Assembly: GCA_910586555.1 (NCBI GenBank)
Contig: CAJUJY010000044.1
Span: 1 to 29,661, forward strand
Length of the DNA: 29,661 nucleotides
Direction of reading: 5' to 3'
Source of the DNA: an uncultured Lachnospiraceae bacterium
GTDB lineage: Bacteria > Bacillota > Clostridia > Lachnospirales > Lachnospiraceae
Part shown: positions 8,610-16,707 of the stretch, in pieces
Numbering within the stretch: the stretch's first letter is position 1
Layout of the letters: each line of letters starts with the position of its first letter
Notes under the pieces: generated by a model
Database searches by the model: none
The model's input: only the letters and a program-made list of their open reading frames with translations
What the model was told of the DNA's origin: nothing
Translations under genes and position numbers: made by a program

Positions 8610-8929
8610 ATAATAATCATCCTTTCTGTACCAATATATTTTTCTGTTTCACTTTTACTGCCTGTAAAAATTTTCATATCATTATATTGTTTTTCTGTTA
8701 TAACAAGTATGCGTACATTGCCTTTTTCTGGCATAAATTTCTGTACACGGTTTTCAAGCCGGTTACAATAATCACGGTTAGGGCATGTGCGTATATAAAC
8801 AGAATACTGCATCATTATAAATCCCTCTTTTATAAGGTTTTTGCGGAATGTACGGTAAATCCTTTGTTCTCCGCTTGTTTCAACTGGTAAATCAAACATA
8901 CATATCATTCTCATAATTTTATATTTCAT
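8606..8929 (-). CDS. cas2: CRISPR-associated endonuclease Cas2
   Basis: The 107-aa protein MKYKIMRMICMFDLPVE carries the Cas2 first strand with its conserved Asp at residue 13, followed by RTFRKNLIKEGFIMMQYSVYIR, a standard Cas2 helix and strand. Cas2 dimers bridge two Cas1 dimers to form the spacer integrase. The ATG at 8929 is supported by AGGAG 8 nt upstream, inside the end of cas1. The gene overlaps cas1 by 11 bases and csn2 by 4 bases, so cas1-cas2-csn2 form one translationally coupled unit. Confidence 0.96.
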   Translation of the reverse strand: MKYKIMRMICMFDLPVETSGEQRIYRTFRKNLIKEGFIMMQYSVYIRTCPNRDYCNRLENRVQKFMPEKGNVRILVITEKQYNDMKIFTGSKSETEKYIGTERMIII

Positions 8930-9830
8930 CTGGCTCTCCTAAATATTGTTCTATATCGGGAAATATTATTTCCATCTGTTTCTTTGAAATACATGAAGCG
9001 ATTCCTGAAACATATTCTTCCATAGCATTACATAGAAACATTTTCTTTTTATTATATATTATTTTATGGTTTAATAAATTAACTAGTTTGTGCCGGTGTT
9101 CAATTTTAAAGTATTTTTCATCTTTAAGAAGCAAGTAAGCATAGTAATCAACAAATGGCCTGAATGGTTCAATTAAATCATCCACAAGGTTAAAACGGTT
9201 AAATTCATTTCTATGGTGTATTCCAAGCTGGCTGTTTAATCCATAGCTGACACATGACTTTGCAAGATAAGAGCGGAATATTGCATACCCATAGTTAAGA
9301 CCTGAATTTAGAAGAAGCTCATCATTCCCTCTGGAGAAACTGCATCCCATTAATGTGTTAAAGTACACTTTAGCTGCATGTGCTTCACGGTTTGTAGTAT
9401 CACCTTCTGTTACTTCTTCGCAGAAGGTTTTTAATTGTGTAATTGCAGATGGATTTTTATTAAAAAGCTTTAGTACCTTATACTGGTTAATAATTTTGGC
9501 TTGTACAATTAGCTGCCATAGCTTATTATAATATATGGTACCTGCATTTATCTGGTATTGTATTGTTTTAGAAATATGGCTGTGGTTATCATATGAGCAG
9601 TAGAAGCCTATTGGAAGATGTTCATGGTTACAAAATATAACTCCTGTATTATGTTCTGCCAGCAGGCAGAGCATACGGCTTGTTAAAGTTGTTTTAAGAT
9701 TATCAATAATTATTACCGATATATCATCAATAGGAATCCAAAGCTTTTTGTCTTCTTTTTCTATAATAAGGTTTCCAAGTTTTATGCTTATTATAGTTTC
9801 ACTTTCTATAATTATTATTCTAAATCCCAT
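8919..9830 (-). CDS. cas1: CRISPR-associated integrase Cas1 (type II)
   Basis: The 303-aa protein has the usual type II Cas1 length and catalytic residues: E149 in TNREAHAAKVYF, H205 in QLGIHHRNEF and E221 in DDLIEPFRPFVD. An N-terminal beta domain (residues 1-70) precedes the alpha-helical catalytic domain. Cas1 inserts new spacers at the leader end. The ATG at 9830 has AAGGAG 7 nt upstream. It lies just downstream of the tracrRNA terminator, so its transcription needs read-through from cas9 or a further promoter that I did not identify. Confidence 0.97.
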   Translation of the reverse strand: MGFRIIIIESETIISIKLGNLIIEKEDKKLWIPIDDISVIIIDNLKTTLTSRMLCLLAEHNTGVIFCNHEHLPIGFYCSYDNHSHISKTIQYQINAGTIYYNKLWQLIVQAKIINQYKVLKLFNKNPSAITQLKTFCEEVTEGDTTNREAHAAKVYFNTLMGCSFSRGNDELLLNSGLNYGYAIFRSYLAKSCVSYGLNSQLGIHHRNEFNRFNLVDDLIEPFRPFVDYYAYLLLKDEKYFKIEHRHKLVNLLNHKIIYNKKKMFLCNAMEEYVSGIASCISKKQMEIIFPDIEQYLGEPDEI

Positions 9831-9854
9831 TATATCTCCTTATAAAAATGCAAA

Positions 9855-9882
9855 GAAAAAAGGACATCCGTCGATGTCCTTG
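9855..9882 (-). terminator. Intrinsic terminator of the tracrRNA
   Basis: A perfect stem of about 8-9 bp, AGGACATC (9861-9868) with GATGTCCT (9873-9880) and a 4-nt loop, is followed on the minus strand by TTTTTC. Confidence 0.85.
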
Positions 9883-9942
9883 ATTTCGGCATAAAGCCTT
9901 GTTTTAGCAGATCTGTAAAAATTGAGTTATCGTAAATCTACT
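9855..9942 (-). ncRNA. tracrRNA
   Basis: The gene lies between cas9 and cas1, as in S. thermophilus CRISPR1. The anti-repeat includes an uninterrupted 18-bp match to the repeat complement (9919-9936). A bulge follows, then GCTAAAAC (9901-9908), which pairs with the 5' TTTTAG of the crRNA repeat. Next is the nexus AAGGCTTTATGCCGAAATCA, nearly the same as the known S. thermophilus CRISPR1 tracrRNA element. The RNA ends in a hairpin with a U tract. About 88 nt. It pairs with crRNA precursors for RNase III processing and loads Cas9. Confidence 0.93.
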
Positions 9943-9948
9943 ATAGTT

Positions 9949-9977
9949 AATATAGCACATCTGTTATATTGTGTCAA
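9949..9977 (-). promoter_or_regulatory. Consensus promoter of the tracrRNA
   Basis: On the minus strand a perfect TTGACA (9972-9977), a 17-nt spacer and TATATT (9949-9954) are seen. The -35 lies inside the cas9 coding end (stop at 9964-9966). The predicted start is about 9942, a few bases before the anti-repeat. Confidence 0.85.
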
Positions 9978-12900
9978 CTATTTTTTTAAATTTTTCTGAT
10001 GTTGAATAATACTGGTTGCCAAGTATATCAAGCCGTACTTTTTTAATAGAAGTAGTTTTTGCAAGACCAATAACATTTCGTTTTTCAAAGTTTGGTGCAT
10101 CTACAGGTTTGGTTTCAATGTAATTTCTAGCTTTAGGCATTGTTCTTGACAGGAAACGTTCTGTATAATGTTCCCCGTTTTTTTCATATTGTATTATTTC
10201 GTTTTTATAAAATGACAGCATAAATTTGTATCCCAATGCTTCTAAATTATTTCTTGTCTGGCCAGGTTTAAGCATTTTTTCAGAAACTAGTATTCTGTTA
10301 TAAGTTTCTTCATCAATTATGTAACCGTCTTTACAAAATTTTAAATCACAATATTTTATTCCTATTAAATAATATTTCTGGTCTTTTGTATTATAATAAA
10401 CATCCATACGGTATGGGTTACTGTTTTCAAGGATAACTTTTTTGCTTCCTTTTTCAAACCCGTATTTATGTGAGATATCTATACAGCTTCTAACTTCCCC
10501 ATCCAGGTATTTTAGTTTGGTTATCCGTGGGCCATTATGTTTTTTAGAATATTTTCTTAAATAATCACCTGTTTCATTTTCATATTCTGTGAATGGGTTT
10601 TTAGCTTCCTTGTATTCTTCCATAATCTGAAGCATGTCTTCCCATGTTTTTTTATCATGCTGGTACATTAAAAAGCAGTTTTCCTTACCCTGGCTAATCA
10701 TTTTTTTCAGTGTTACAACCCCTGAAGGGTCATATATATCTAATTTATTTACCTTTTTAATTGTACCATTATCATTCCGTGTACCACGGATTGTCTGGTT
10801 GCATAACCCCCTGTTTGGTTTTGAGTCACGTTTATGCCAGAATTTTACCTGTTTTTCTGCTTTTTTAATATTAGCACGTATTTGTATCATTTTATTCTGG
10901 TATATAAGTTCATTATAGGTTTTTTCATTAAATTCTTCTTTCCATCTTTTTATATCCAGTATTTCCCCTGTTTCAAAGTCTATTATTTCTGACTGTAGTT
11001 TATGGTATTTATCAAATCCCATCTGGGAATAACACATAATCATGGCATCAACTGCATGGTGTGCATATGTTTCTTTTCTGTCTTTTTCAAGGTATAGTTT
11101 ATTGCGGAACTGGTGTGTAAAACTGCCACGCACTACTTTTATTTTAGTTGGTGCTTCTTTGGCCTTGAAATATCCCTGTAATGTATTTAACACTACCCTG
11201 GAAGCATAGCGCGTATCATTGATATTTCTGTTTATAAATCCTTTTAATACTTCAATTTTAGTTATGTCCTCTGTAAATAATAAGTTTTCCATTTTGCGTT
11301 TAGTTATTAAATTATTTTTCCTAAGCTGGCATACATAACTAAAATATTCTTTATATCCCCAGTTTCCATTTAAATCTTTTAGATAGATATATGGGGTAGT
11401 ATTGCCCTTTTTCTGGTTTTCTGTACTATAGACAAGGACTTTGTTGGAACGGCTGTCATCAAATGAAATTGATTTTGGTATTATATGGTCAACTTCAAAG
11501 ATGGAAGGGTTGTATAATAAATCGTGTATATCTATTTTTTTGCCTGAATACAGGCATTTTCCACCTTGTTCATTCCACAGTTTTAATTTTAATACTAATT
11601 TTTTATGCTGGAAAAAGTCTTGTTCTGTTATTTTAATTCCATATTCAGAGTCTATTTTTTTAATTATACTATCTAACTCTTTCTGGTTCTTTTTCTGCCC
11701 GTCTGCAATTCTTTTTTTCATGTCCTCTTCATTTTTATCACGTGGCATTTCGACAATTATCTGTTCCGGATACCCGTATTTTTTTAACAGTGCATTTACA
11801 ACCTGTACTGTTACGCGTATTGAACGCGATACTACAGGATTATAAATATTTTCAAGTATTGCACTGGCAGGAATATTGTTACAGTTTTTAAATATATCTT
11901 TACTGGTTTTAAATACCCCCATATCTGATAACAGTTCCATCTGGTTTTTAGGCTGTTCATATAATCCAGGTATTAATTTAAGCATAATTTCTAATGAAAA
12001 CGACTGCCATTTACTAAAGAAAGAACCCTTCTGTTTGCGCAAGCAGACAAGGCAGTCTGCCATTTCTTCAGGGAGGGACAGCCCTTCAAGTTTAAACCCG
12101 TTTAATATAGCTTCCTTTTCAGTGTTTAGTGTAAGAACCCTTCCAATTTTGTCGAGATTTTCTCTTGAAAGTGCAGTAATATCAAAGCCGTTTTTTTCAA
12201 ATTCTTTTCTCATTAAATTATACTGTGCAAATTTATGGAAATCTTCTTTTTCATTTTTATCAAGCCTTGCACCTGTTAATGTTTCTATATCTTCACCTGT
12301 TGCTTTTTTAAGGATTTTTCTTATATTAAATGAGTTTGAGGTTTTAGTTTCATTAATAACAGCTTCCTTTTCTTCTTTGGAAAGTTTTCTTCCATTAACA
12401 GATATATTGTTAAGGTCATTTAACAGGTTAAATTCCTGTGCAGTATATGTTGCACCTGCTGCACGTTCTAAGTTTTTATATACACTGCATTTTCCAATAA
12501 GTTTTTCAAATATATTCTTTTCTGTTATATATTCACCTGTTTCTTTATTTATCTTTGTAGTATATTTACCATAGTCTGTACGTGATTTTGCATTGCCAGG
12601 GCCGGTATAATATTTACGCTTTCTTAAAAAGATTTCTATGTATTTTTCACAAAAACTGTCTGTAAGAAATTTATGGAATTTCTTCTGCTGTTCTAATATG
12701 GCAAGGATTTCTTTTTTATATGCACTTGTGGTAAATACATTAGAAAGAATAACTTTTTCATCGTCTTGTCCAATAGAAATATTGCCGTGGTACCTGCCGT
12801 GTTTTTCCAGGCGTTTTACCTGTATTTCACATGGAAAGCTGCCACTGTCCAGTTCTTTCTGGTTCTCACTAATTCCCTTTGCATAGTCACTTTGCAAAGA

Positions 12901-13272
12901 TGTGGAACTGTCTATTGCATCATCAAGGTATGAAATACCACGGTGCAGCAGCTCATTTCTTAACACATAGAATATTTCTTCTTCTGACAGCCTGTTATTT
13001 AATCCTTTTACACGTAATCCAAGAACATTATTTATATTTGTAGCTGGAATTTCAAGACCCATGCTATGCCATAACTTTTTAAAGTCACTTATACGGTTTC
13101 TGCGTCTTCTATGCAGACGTTTTATCTGCCGGAATGAACGGCGCTCTACATTCTGGTTTGCATCTGCCGATGTAAATAAATTTGCGCCTGCCTCCTCTAC
13201 TTCATAGTTATCATTAACAACAGCCCATCCTACAGAAGCTACACCAATATCTAATCCAAATCTTACACCCAT
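9964..13272 (-). CDS. cas9: Cas9 RNA-guided endonuclease, compact type II-A (S. thermophilus CRISPR1-like)
   Basis: I place the start at ATG 13272 (1,102 aa). GGCAGGT precedes it, and the protein then begins MGVRFGLDIGVASVGW as most Cas9s do; the frame extends to ATG 13311 but without a ribosome binding site. In this numbering RuvC-I Asp is D8, the arginine-rich bridge helix is about residues 44-70, RuvC-II Glu is E508 (IIVEMPRD), the HNH centre is D595, H596 and N610 (FEVDHIIPKS), and RuvC-III has HHAVDA with D742. Segments such as YYTGPGN.KSRTDYGKY, YTAQEFNLLNDLN, RYASRVVLN and FLSRTMPK closely match S. thermophilus CRISPR1 Cas9 as I remember it. All catalytic residues are present, so an active nuclease is expected. 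PAM preference cannot be read from the sequence. Confidence 0.97.
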   Translation of the reverse strand: MGVRFGLDIGVASVGWAVVNDNYEVEEAGANLFTSADANQNVERRSFRQIKRLHRRRRNRISDFKKLWHSMGLEIPATNINNVLGLRVKGLNNRLSEEEIFYVLRNELLHRGISYLDDAIDSSTSLQSDYAKGISENQKELDSGSFPCEIQVKRLEKHGRYHGNISIGQDDEKVILSNVFTTSAYKKEILAILEQQKKFHKFLTDSFCEKYIEIFLRKRKYYTGPGNAKSRTDYGKYTTKINKETGEYITEKNIFEKLIGKCSVYKNLERAAGATYTAQEFNLLNDLNNISVNGRKLSKEEKEAVINETKTSNSFNIRKILKKATGEDIETLTGARLDKNEKEDFHKFAQYNLMRKEFEKNGFDITALSRENLDKIGRVLTLNTEKEAILNGFKLEGLSLPEEMADCLVCLRKQKGSFFSKWQSFSLEIMLKLIPGLYEQPKNQMELLSDMGVFKTSKDIFKNCNNIPASAILENIYNPVVSRSIRVTVQVVNALLKKYGYPEQIIVEMPRDKNEEDMKKRIADGQKKNQKELDSIIKKIDSEYGIKITEQDFFQHKKLVLKLKLWNEQGGKCLYSGKKIDIHDLLYNPSIFEVDHIIPKSISFDDSRSNKVLVYSTENQKKGNTTPYIYLKDLNGNWGYKEYFSYVCQLRKNNLITKRKMENLLFTEDITKIEVLKGFINRNINDTRYASRVVLNTLQGYFKAKEAPTKIKVVRGSFTHQFRNKLYLEKDRKETYAHHAVDAMIMCYSQMGFDKYHKLQSEIIDFETGEILDIKRWKEEFNEKTYNELIYQNKMIQIRANIKKAEKQVKFWHKRDSKPNRGLCNQTIRGTRNDNGTIKKVNKLDIYDPSGVVTLKKMISQGKENCFLMYQHDKKTWEDMLQIMEEYKEAKNPFTEYENETGDYLRKYSKKHNGPRITKLKYLDGEVRSCIDISHKYGFEKGSKKVILENSNPYRMDVYYNTKDQKYYLIGIKYCDLKFCKDGYIIDEETYNRILVSEKMLKPGQTRNNLEALGYKFMLSFYKNEIIQYEKNGEHYTERFLSRTMPKARNYIETKPVDAPNFEKRNVIGLAKTTSIKKVRLDILGNQYYSTSEKFKKIVDTI

Positions 13273-13331
13273 TTTTACCTGCCTTTCTTTATTTTGGAAT
13301 GTTTTTTCCATTGTATTTTATTTATTAAGCC

Positions 13332-13415
13332 AAATTATATCTGCAATCTGCTTTGCTACTTGATTAACGGGGTTAAAACACTAATGCCTGCAACCAGGTA
13401 TTGCAGATGTAATTT
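13332..13415. repeat. Imperfect inverted repeat (hairpin element) in the cas9 leader
   Basis: Arms 13332-13347 and 13400-13415 match in 15 of 16 positions around a 52-nt loop. If cas9 is transcribed from near 13454 this hairpin lies in its 5' untranslated region. Parts recur elsewhere: 13329-13350 matches 24923-24944 in 21 of 22 bases, 13384-13402 resembles 24946-24964, and the loop segment 13351-13379 resembles the ends of the 16983-17036 element. Confidence 0.65.
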
Positions 13416-13460
13416 AACCAGGTTACATTTAAATTATGCCAGTAAATTCTAATAAAAAAT

Positions 13461-13466
13461 ATTATA
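13461..13466 (-). promoter_or_regulatory. Putative extended -10 promoter for the cas operon
   Basis: On the minus strand ATGTTATAATAT provides TGnTATAAT, with no convincing -35. The 12-mer is identical to that at the array promoter. The predicted start near 13454 gives a leader of about 180 nt to the cas9 ATG. The rest of 13273-13589 holds no gene; 13549-13571 is an AT-rich palindrome. Confidence 0.55.
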
Positions 13467-13582
13467 ACATGTTTATATATTTAATACTAGTGTTTTTGGT
13501 CATGAAAAAAATAATTATAGGAAATTTATTGTTACAACAGATATGCAGATAATTATAATTTATATAATTATGATTTATAATA

Positions 13583-13613
13583 GAAAAAAGAACCTGCGTG
13601 TTTTTGCAGGTTC
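13583..13613 (-). terminator. Intrinsic terminator after the isomerase pseudogene
   Basis: GAACCTGC (13590-13597) pairs with GCAGGTTC (13606-13613). On the minus strand the stem is followed by TTTTTTCT. The pseudogene stop codon touches the stem. Confidence 0.75.
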
Positions 13614-14204
13614 TATCCTGGATTGTTAAGATAATCTTTTATACACATAAAACAGCGGTCCAGCATGTCTGTATCTATTTTGCCCTGGCTGTCAAATGCC
13701 GTTGCTTCTACTGTAAATGTGCCATTATATTTTATTTTTCTGATAAAGGAGAAAAATTTTTCAAAGTTAATATTCCCTTTGCTAACAGGAAGTGTGCAAA
13801 GCTTTTCCCATTCCATATATCCGCCTGCATAGTCATTGACATGGTAATGTTTTATATGCCCGTCTTTCCACAGCCAGCTATATCATTCCAAAGGTGCAGT
13901 ACAAGTTTTTTGCATGAATCTTTTCTGCAATTTTGCAGTTAATGGTAAAAAGGCGCAATGCTTCATCTGTTTCATTTCTGCTGGCTATTTCACCAATGTG
14001 TTTTTCACAGTGCATAACAGGTGTAAATAATCCTATGTTTTGCAAATAACATGCTATTTCATCTGCTTTGCTATACCATGTATCATACATCATAAATTCA
14101 TAGCCATCACAGGACAGCTTTTCTGATAGAGATTCAAGTAATTTGTAATTCCTGTTATTAGGCCTTCCAATTAATGCACCTGTTGAACACAATACCTGTC
14201 CCAT
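13613..14204 (-). pseudogene. Sugar phosphate isomerase/epimerase (TIM barrel), internally deleted and frameshifted
   Basis: The N-terminal part (ATG at 14204, GGAGGT upstream) reads MGQVLCSTGALIGRPNNRNY to AEKIHAKNL, then shifts frame at an A run. The alternative frame continues LVLHLWND, the expected next motif. It then joins abruptly to WKDGHIKHYHVNDYAGGYM, continuing in a third frame to FTVEATAFDSQGKIDTD and the stop at 13613. Intact members of this xylose isomerase-like family are about 270-280 aa and have about 90-100 residues between these motifs, including metal ligands. So there is one frameshift plus an internal deletion. The promoter side, ribosome binding site and terminator are retained, which suggests recent decay. 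Only a non-functional or much reduced product is possible. Confidence 0.85.
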
Positions 14205-14286
14205 TAAAAGTTACCTCCAGAAATAATTTTCCATATAGTTTTTTATATTCCTGTATAATAATTTTTATCCTGGATATGTATATATG

Positions 14287-14760
14287 TCAGGCATTTTTAA
14301 AATCAAAGCTGCTTCCAATAACGCCTGCTGCATCTGCACTTTTAAAATTCCTTCCATAGGGGTTTTCCTCATTATACTTAATCTGTGTTGTTGTTTCGCC
14401 GCCAGAAACATAGCTTCTCCCACATTCAGGGCATATAGAAGTTTTAATACGCACACTTGCCTGCATAACTTTTCCATTGTTATTAGCAGCTTTCTTGTAT
14501 GCATTACTTACATGCTCCTGTTCATGCGACCTCACAGCAGAAGCAGCCGCCTGTGGTGAAATATGTGCTGGTGATTTAAAAGAAACCATTTCATCAGAAC
14601 CATCTTTGTATTTTCTATTGGCGCATGTTTCACATTCTATCCGGCCAGAACGTGCCATCTGTCTGATAGAAGCTTTGTCATAGCCTGCATCTTCAGCCTG
14701 TGCAACAGTACGTGGAACAGATTTTGGGATATTTGTATTAATATTTATTCCATTTATCAT
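14287..14760 (-). CDS. SprA-related putative metalloprotease-like protein (HExxH)
   Basis: This 157-aa protein has HEQEHV at residues 79-84, fitting the HExxH zinc-protease pattern, in AVRSHEQEHVSNAYKKA. There are also two CxxC pairs (CETC at 43-46 and CPEC later), which may bind metal. The pattern of CETC..KY, SAHI/SPAHI and HEQEH resembles the short bacterial SprA-related (CJM1_0395-like) family, whose function is poorly known. The start is ATG at 14760, with TGAGG about 8 nt upstream; an upstream in-frame ATG at 14808 lacks this. No signal peptide is seen, so the product is probably cytoplasmic or exported by an unknown route. 82 nt separate it from the pseudogene downstream, and they may share a transcript. 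Confidence 0.7.
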   Translation of the reverse strand: MINGININTNIPKSVPRTVAQAEDAGYDKASIRQMARSGRIECETCANRKYKDGSDEMVSFKSPAHISPQAAASAVRSHEQEHVSNAYKKAANNNGKVMQASVRIKTSICPECGRSYVSGGETTTQIKYNEENPYGRNFKSADAAGVIGSSFDFKNA

Positions 14761-14951
14761 AGTAACAACCTCATTTCTATTATTATATATAAAGTACCAT
14801 GTCCACATAGCCAGGAGGTATTTATGGCGGTGGTTTAAAGTATTTTTATTATAGCAAAATAAAAACGGGGTGTAAAGTAAATAAAAAACTGGCGGAAAAA
14901 TAATTTTCTATAAAAATATATTTAAATATCCTGGTATTCTTATAAACTTAT

Positions 14952-15020
14952 CACGTCCATTTCATAAATTTTTAATTGTATATAAACAACAGATAATGGA
15001 AAATTTATAAAATGGACATG
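14952..15020. repeat. Inverted repeat with a related copy near 29,519
   Basis: Arms 14952-14972 and 15000-15020 match in 19 of 21 bases around a 27-nt loop. The left arm plus loop (14951 to about 14996) closely resembles 29519 to about 29565. It lies upstream of the flavodoxin-type gene, within the gene-free 14761-15110 stretch, and could be an operator, a transcript hairpin or a small mobile element. The rest of that stretch is AT-rich with no clear gene. Confidence 0.65.
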
Positions 15021-15110
15021 TAAATTTATAAAATAATATAGAATTTACAGATATAGTATGGTATTATTAATTAATATAACTAAAAATTTTTAACAAAAGG
15101 AGGCATATTA

Positions 15111-15737
15111 ATGAAGGTTTTAATGATTAATGGAAGTCCAAAGGCTAATGGAAATACTTATGTAGCATTACATGAAATGGAGAAAGTTTTTATACAGGAA
15201 AATATTGAAACAGAAATTTTACATATTGGCAATAAGGATATCAGAGGGTGCATAGGCTGTGGCTCATGTAAGGCAAATGGCAGATGTGTTTTTGAAGATA
15301 TTGTTAATGAAACTGCTGCCAAATTTGAGGAATGTGATGGTTTTGTGGCTGGAAGCCCTGTTTATTATGCATCTGCCAATGCTACCCTTGTTGCGTTTCT
15401 TACACGCCTTTTTTACAGTACAGGATTTGATAAAACAATGAAAGTTGGTGCAAGTGTGGTTGCTGCAAGAAGAGGAGGCCTTTCTTCAACGTTTGATGAG
15501 TTAAATAAGTTTTTTACTATTGCCGGGATGCCAGTTGCATCAAGCCAGTACTGGAACAGTATACATGGACGTATGCCAGGGGAAGCAGCAAAGGATACAG
15601 AAGGCCTGCAAACTATGAGGACACTTGCAAGGAATATGGTATTTCTTATGAAAAGCATTGCACTTGGTAAAGAAAAATACGGAATCCCTCAAAAGGAACC
15701 ATTCCAGCCAATGAATTTTATAAGGGATAAGGATTAA
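15111..15737 (+). CDS. Flavodoxin-fold NAD(P)H-dependent FMN oxidoreductase, iron-sulfur flavoprotein type
   Basis: The 208-aa protein starts MKVLMINGSPKANGNTY, the FMN phosphate-binding loop of the NADPH-dependent FMN reductase family. GCIGCGSCKANGRC (C47, C50, C53, C59) is the compact cysteine motif of iron-sulfur flavoproteins. FVAGSPVYYASANA and SVVAARRGG complete the flavin-binding fold. Family role: reduction of small electron acceptors such as quinones, nitro-compounds or O2-derived species in anaerobes; the true substrate is unknown. AGGAGG lies 8 nt before the ATG. It is monocistronic, with the bidirectional terminator at 15838-15870 downstream and an inverted repeat upstream that may be its operator. 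Confidence 0.9.
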   Translation: MKVLMINGSPKANGNTYVALHEMEKVFIQENIETEILHIGNKDIRGCIGCGSCKANGRCVFEDIVNETAAKFEECDGFVAGSPVYYASANATLVAFLTRLFYSTGFDKTMKVGASVVAARRGGLSSTFDELNKFFTIAGMPVASSQYWNSIHGRMPGEAAKDTEGLQTMRTLARNMVFLMKSIALGKEKYGIPQKEPFQPMNFIRDKD

Positions 15738-15837
15738 AGCAAGGTTTTAATAAATAAAGAAATAAAAAAGTGTGTAGAATAATACATATATAAAGATTGC
15801 CATAATAAGTATGGTGCAGTATAAGTAATATAATTAG

Positions 15838-15870
15838 CCAGGACATAACTTTATGTATGTCCTGGTTTTT
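15838..15870. terminator. Terminator between convergent genes
   Basis: CCAGGACATA (15838-15847) pairs perfectly with TATGTCCTGG (15856-15865) and is followed by TTTTT on the plus strand. It ends the flavodoxin-type gene and may also act on the XRE gene. Confidence 0.85.
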
Positions 15871-15875
15871 ATATT

Positions 15876-16247
15876 TTATATATAGTGTTTTTTCTTTTGT
15901 GACTGGGCATGTGTTTCAATGTCTTTAGCAATTTGTAACAGCTTAAGCATCTGTTGCTGTGTGTATTCAGAAGAAGAGAAGTATAGGTTGTTTATTAACA
16001 TATTGTTTTTAACAGGTTCAGAAGAATGTTTTGAAATATACCCTTTTAGTAAGTAGTCTAAACTAACAGATAAAATATCGCTTATCTGTATCAGATGTTT
16101 AACAGAAAGCCCTGTTATCCCACGTTCAGCCTCACTATAATGTTTTTGGGAAATTCCAAGCATCTCCGCAATTTTTTCCTGGGTAAGACTGTTTTCTTTC
16201 CTTAATTGTTTTAAACGTAGTCCAATTTCCTGTTTATAGTTTTCCAT
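15876..16247 (-). CDS. XRE-family helix-turn-helix transcriptional regulator
   Basis: The 123-aa protein begins MENYKQEIGLRLKQLRKENS and contains a Cro/CI-type HTH: LTQEKIAEMLGISQKHYSEAERG, then LSVKHLIQISDILSVSLDYLLKG, covering residues 8-70. The C-terminal 50 residues are hydrophilic (SEYTQQQMLKLLQIAKDIE) and may form a dimerisation helix. The frame is open to ATG 16298, and ATG 16259 is also possible. I chose 16247 because the HTH family normally starts there, although the ribosome binding site is weak. The target is unknown; no phage or plasmid genes are adjacent, so it is probably a chromosomal regulator. Confidence 0.85.
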   Translation of the reverse strand: MENYKQEIGLRLKQLRKENSLTQEKIAEMLGISQKHYSEAERGITGLSVKHLIQISDILSVSLDYLLKGYISKHSSEPVKNNMLINNLYFSSSEYTQQQMLKLLQIAKDIETHAQSQKKKHYI

Positions 16248-16307
16248 AAAAATACCCATGCCTTTCCAGTGCCCGCAGACTCCTTGCTGCAGGCACAAAT
16301 CCCAAAC

Positions 16308-16386
16308 TTTTGCCTTGCAAGAGTAAACCTTTGCTTTGCAAGAGTAAACTTTTGCTTTGCAAGAGTAAACTTTTGCTTTGCAAAAG
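16308..16386. repeat. Tandem repeat, 21-bp unit, about 3.7 copies
   Basis: Units at 16308-16328, 16329-16349 and 16350-16370 plus a partial unit to 16386 share TTTGCTTTGCAAGAGTAAAC with one or two differences. The 21-bp period keeps both strands open, as heptad peptides such as LLQSKSL on the minus strand. The last unit forms a perfect 9-bp hairpin (16368-16388). A minus-strand frame at 16234-16488 starts with a hydrophobic segment (MAFFISGFICFVILAALYG) and runs through the repeat, but it has no ribosome binding site and I do not call it a gene. Confidence 0.85.
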
Positions 16387-16707
16387 TTGTGAAAAAACTT
16401 TTGTATATGGTTTTTTCACACTAACCTCTATACCATATAAAGCAGCTAAAATAACAAAACAGATAAATCCGCTTATAAAAAATGCCATTGATAGTTTATA
16501 GTTATCAATTTTAGCAGTCTATTTTACTTGCCTATATTGCATACAGGTAAATACAGTTATCAATTATAATCCACCCTTATAATTATAATCCAGATAATTA
16601 TAAAAAATATTCATATAAAGTGGAGGGGCAGGTTAAACCTAATAGGTATATATTATATGGACAGGTTGCTATTGTATAAACAAACAAAAGGGTATATTAT
16701 AAAAATA

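Noticed and set aside
11441..12574. Long plus-strand frames opposite cas9
   Set aside because: They are antisense shadows of a clear cas9 coding region without ribosome binding sites.
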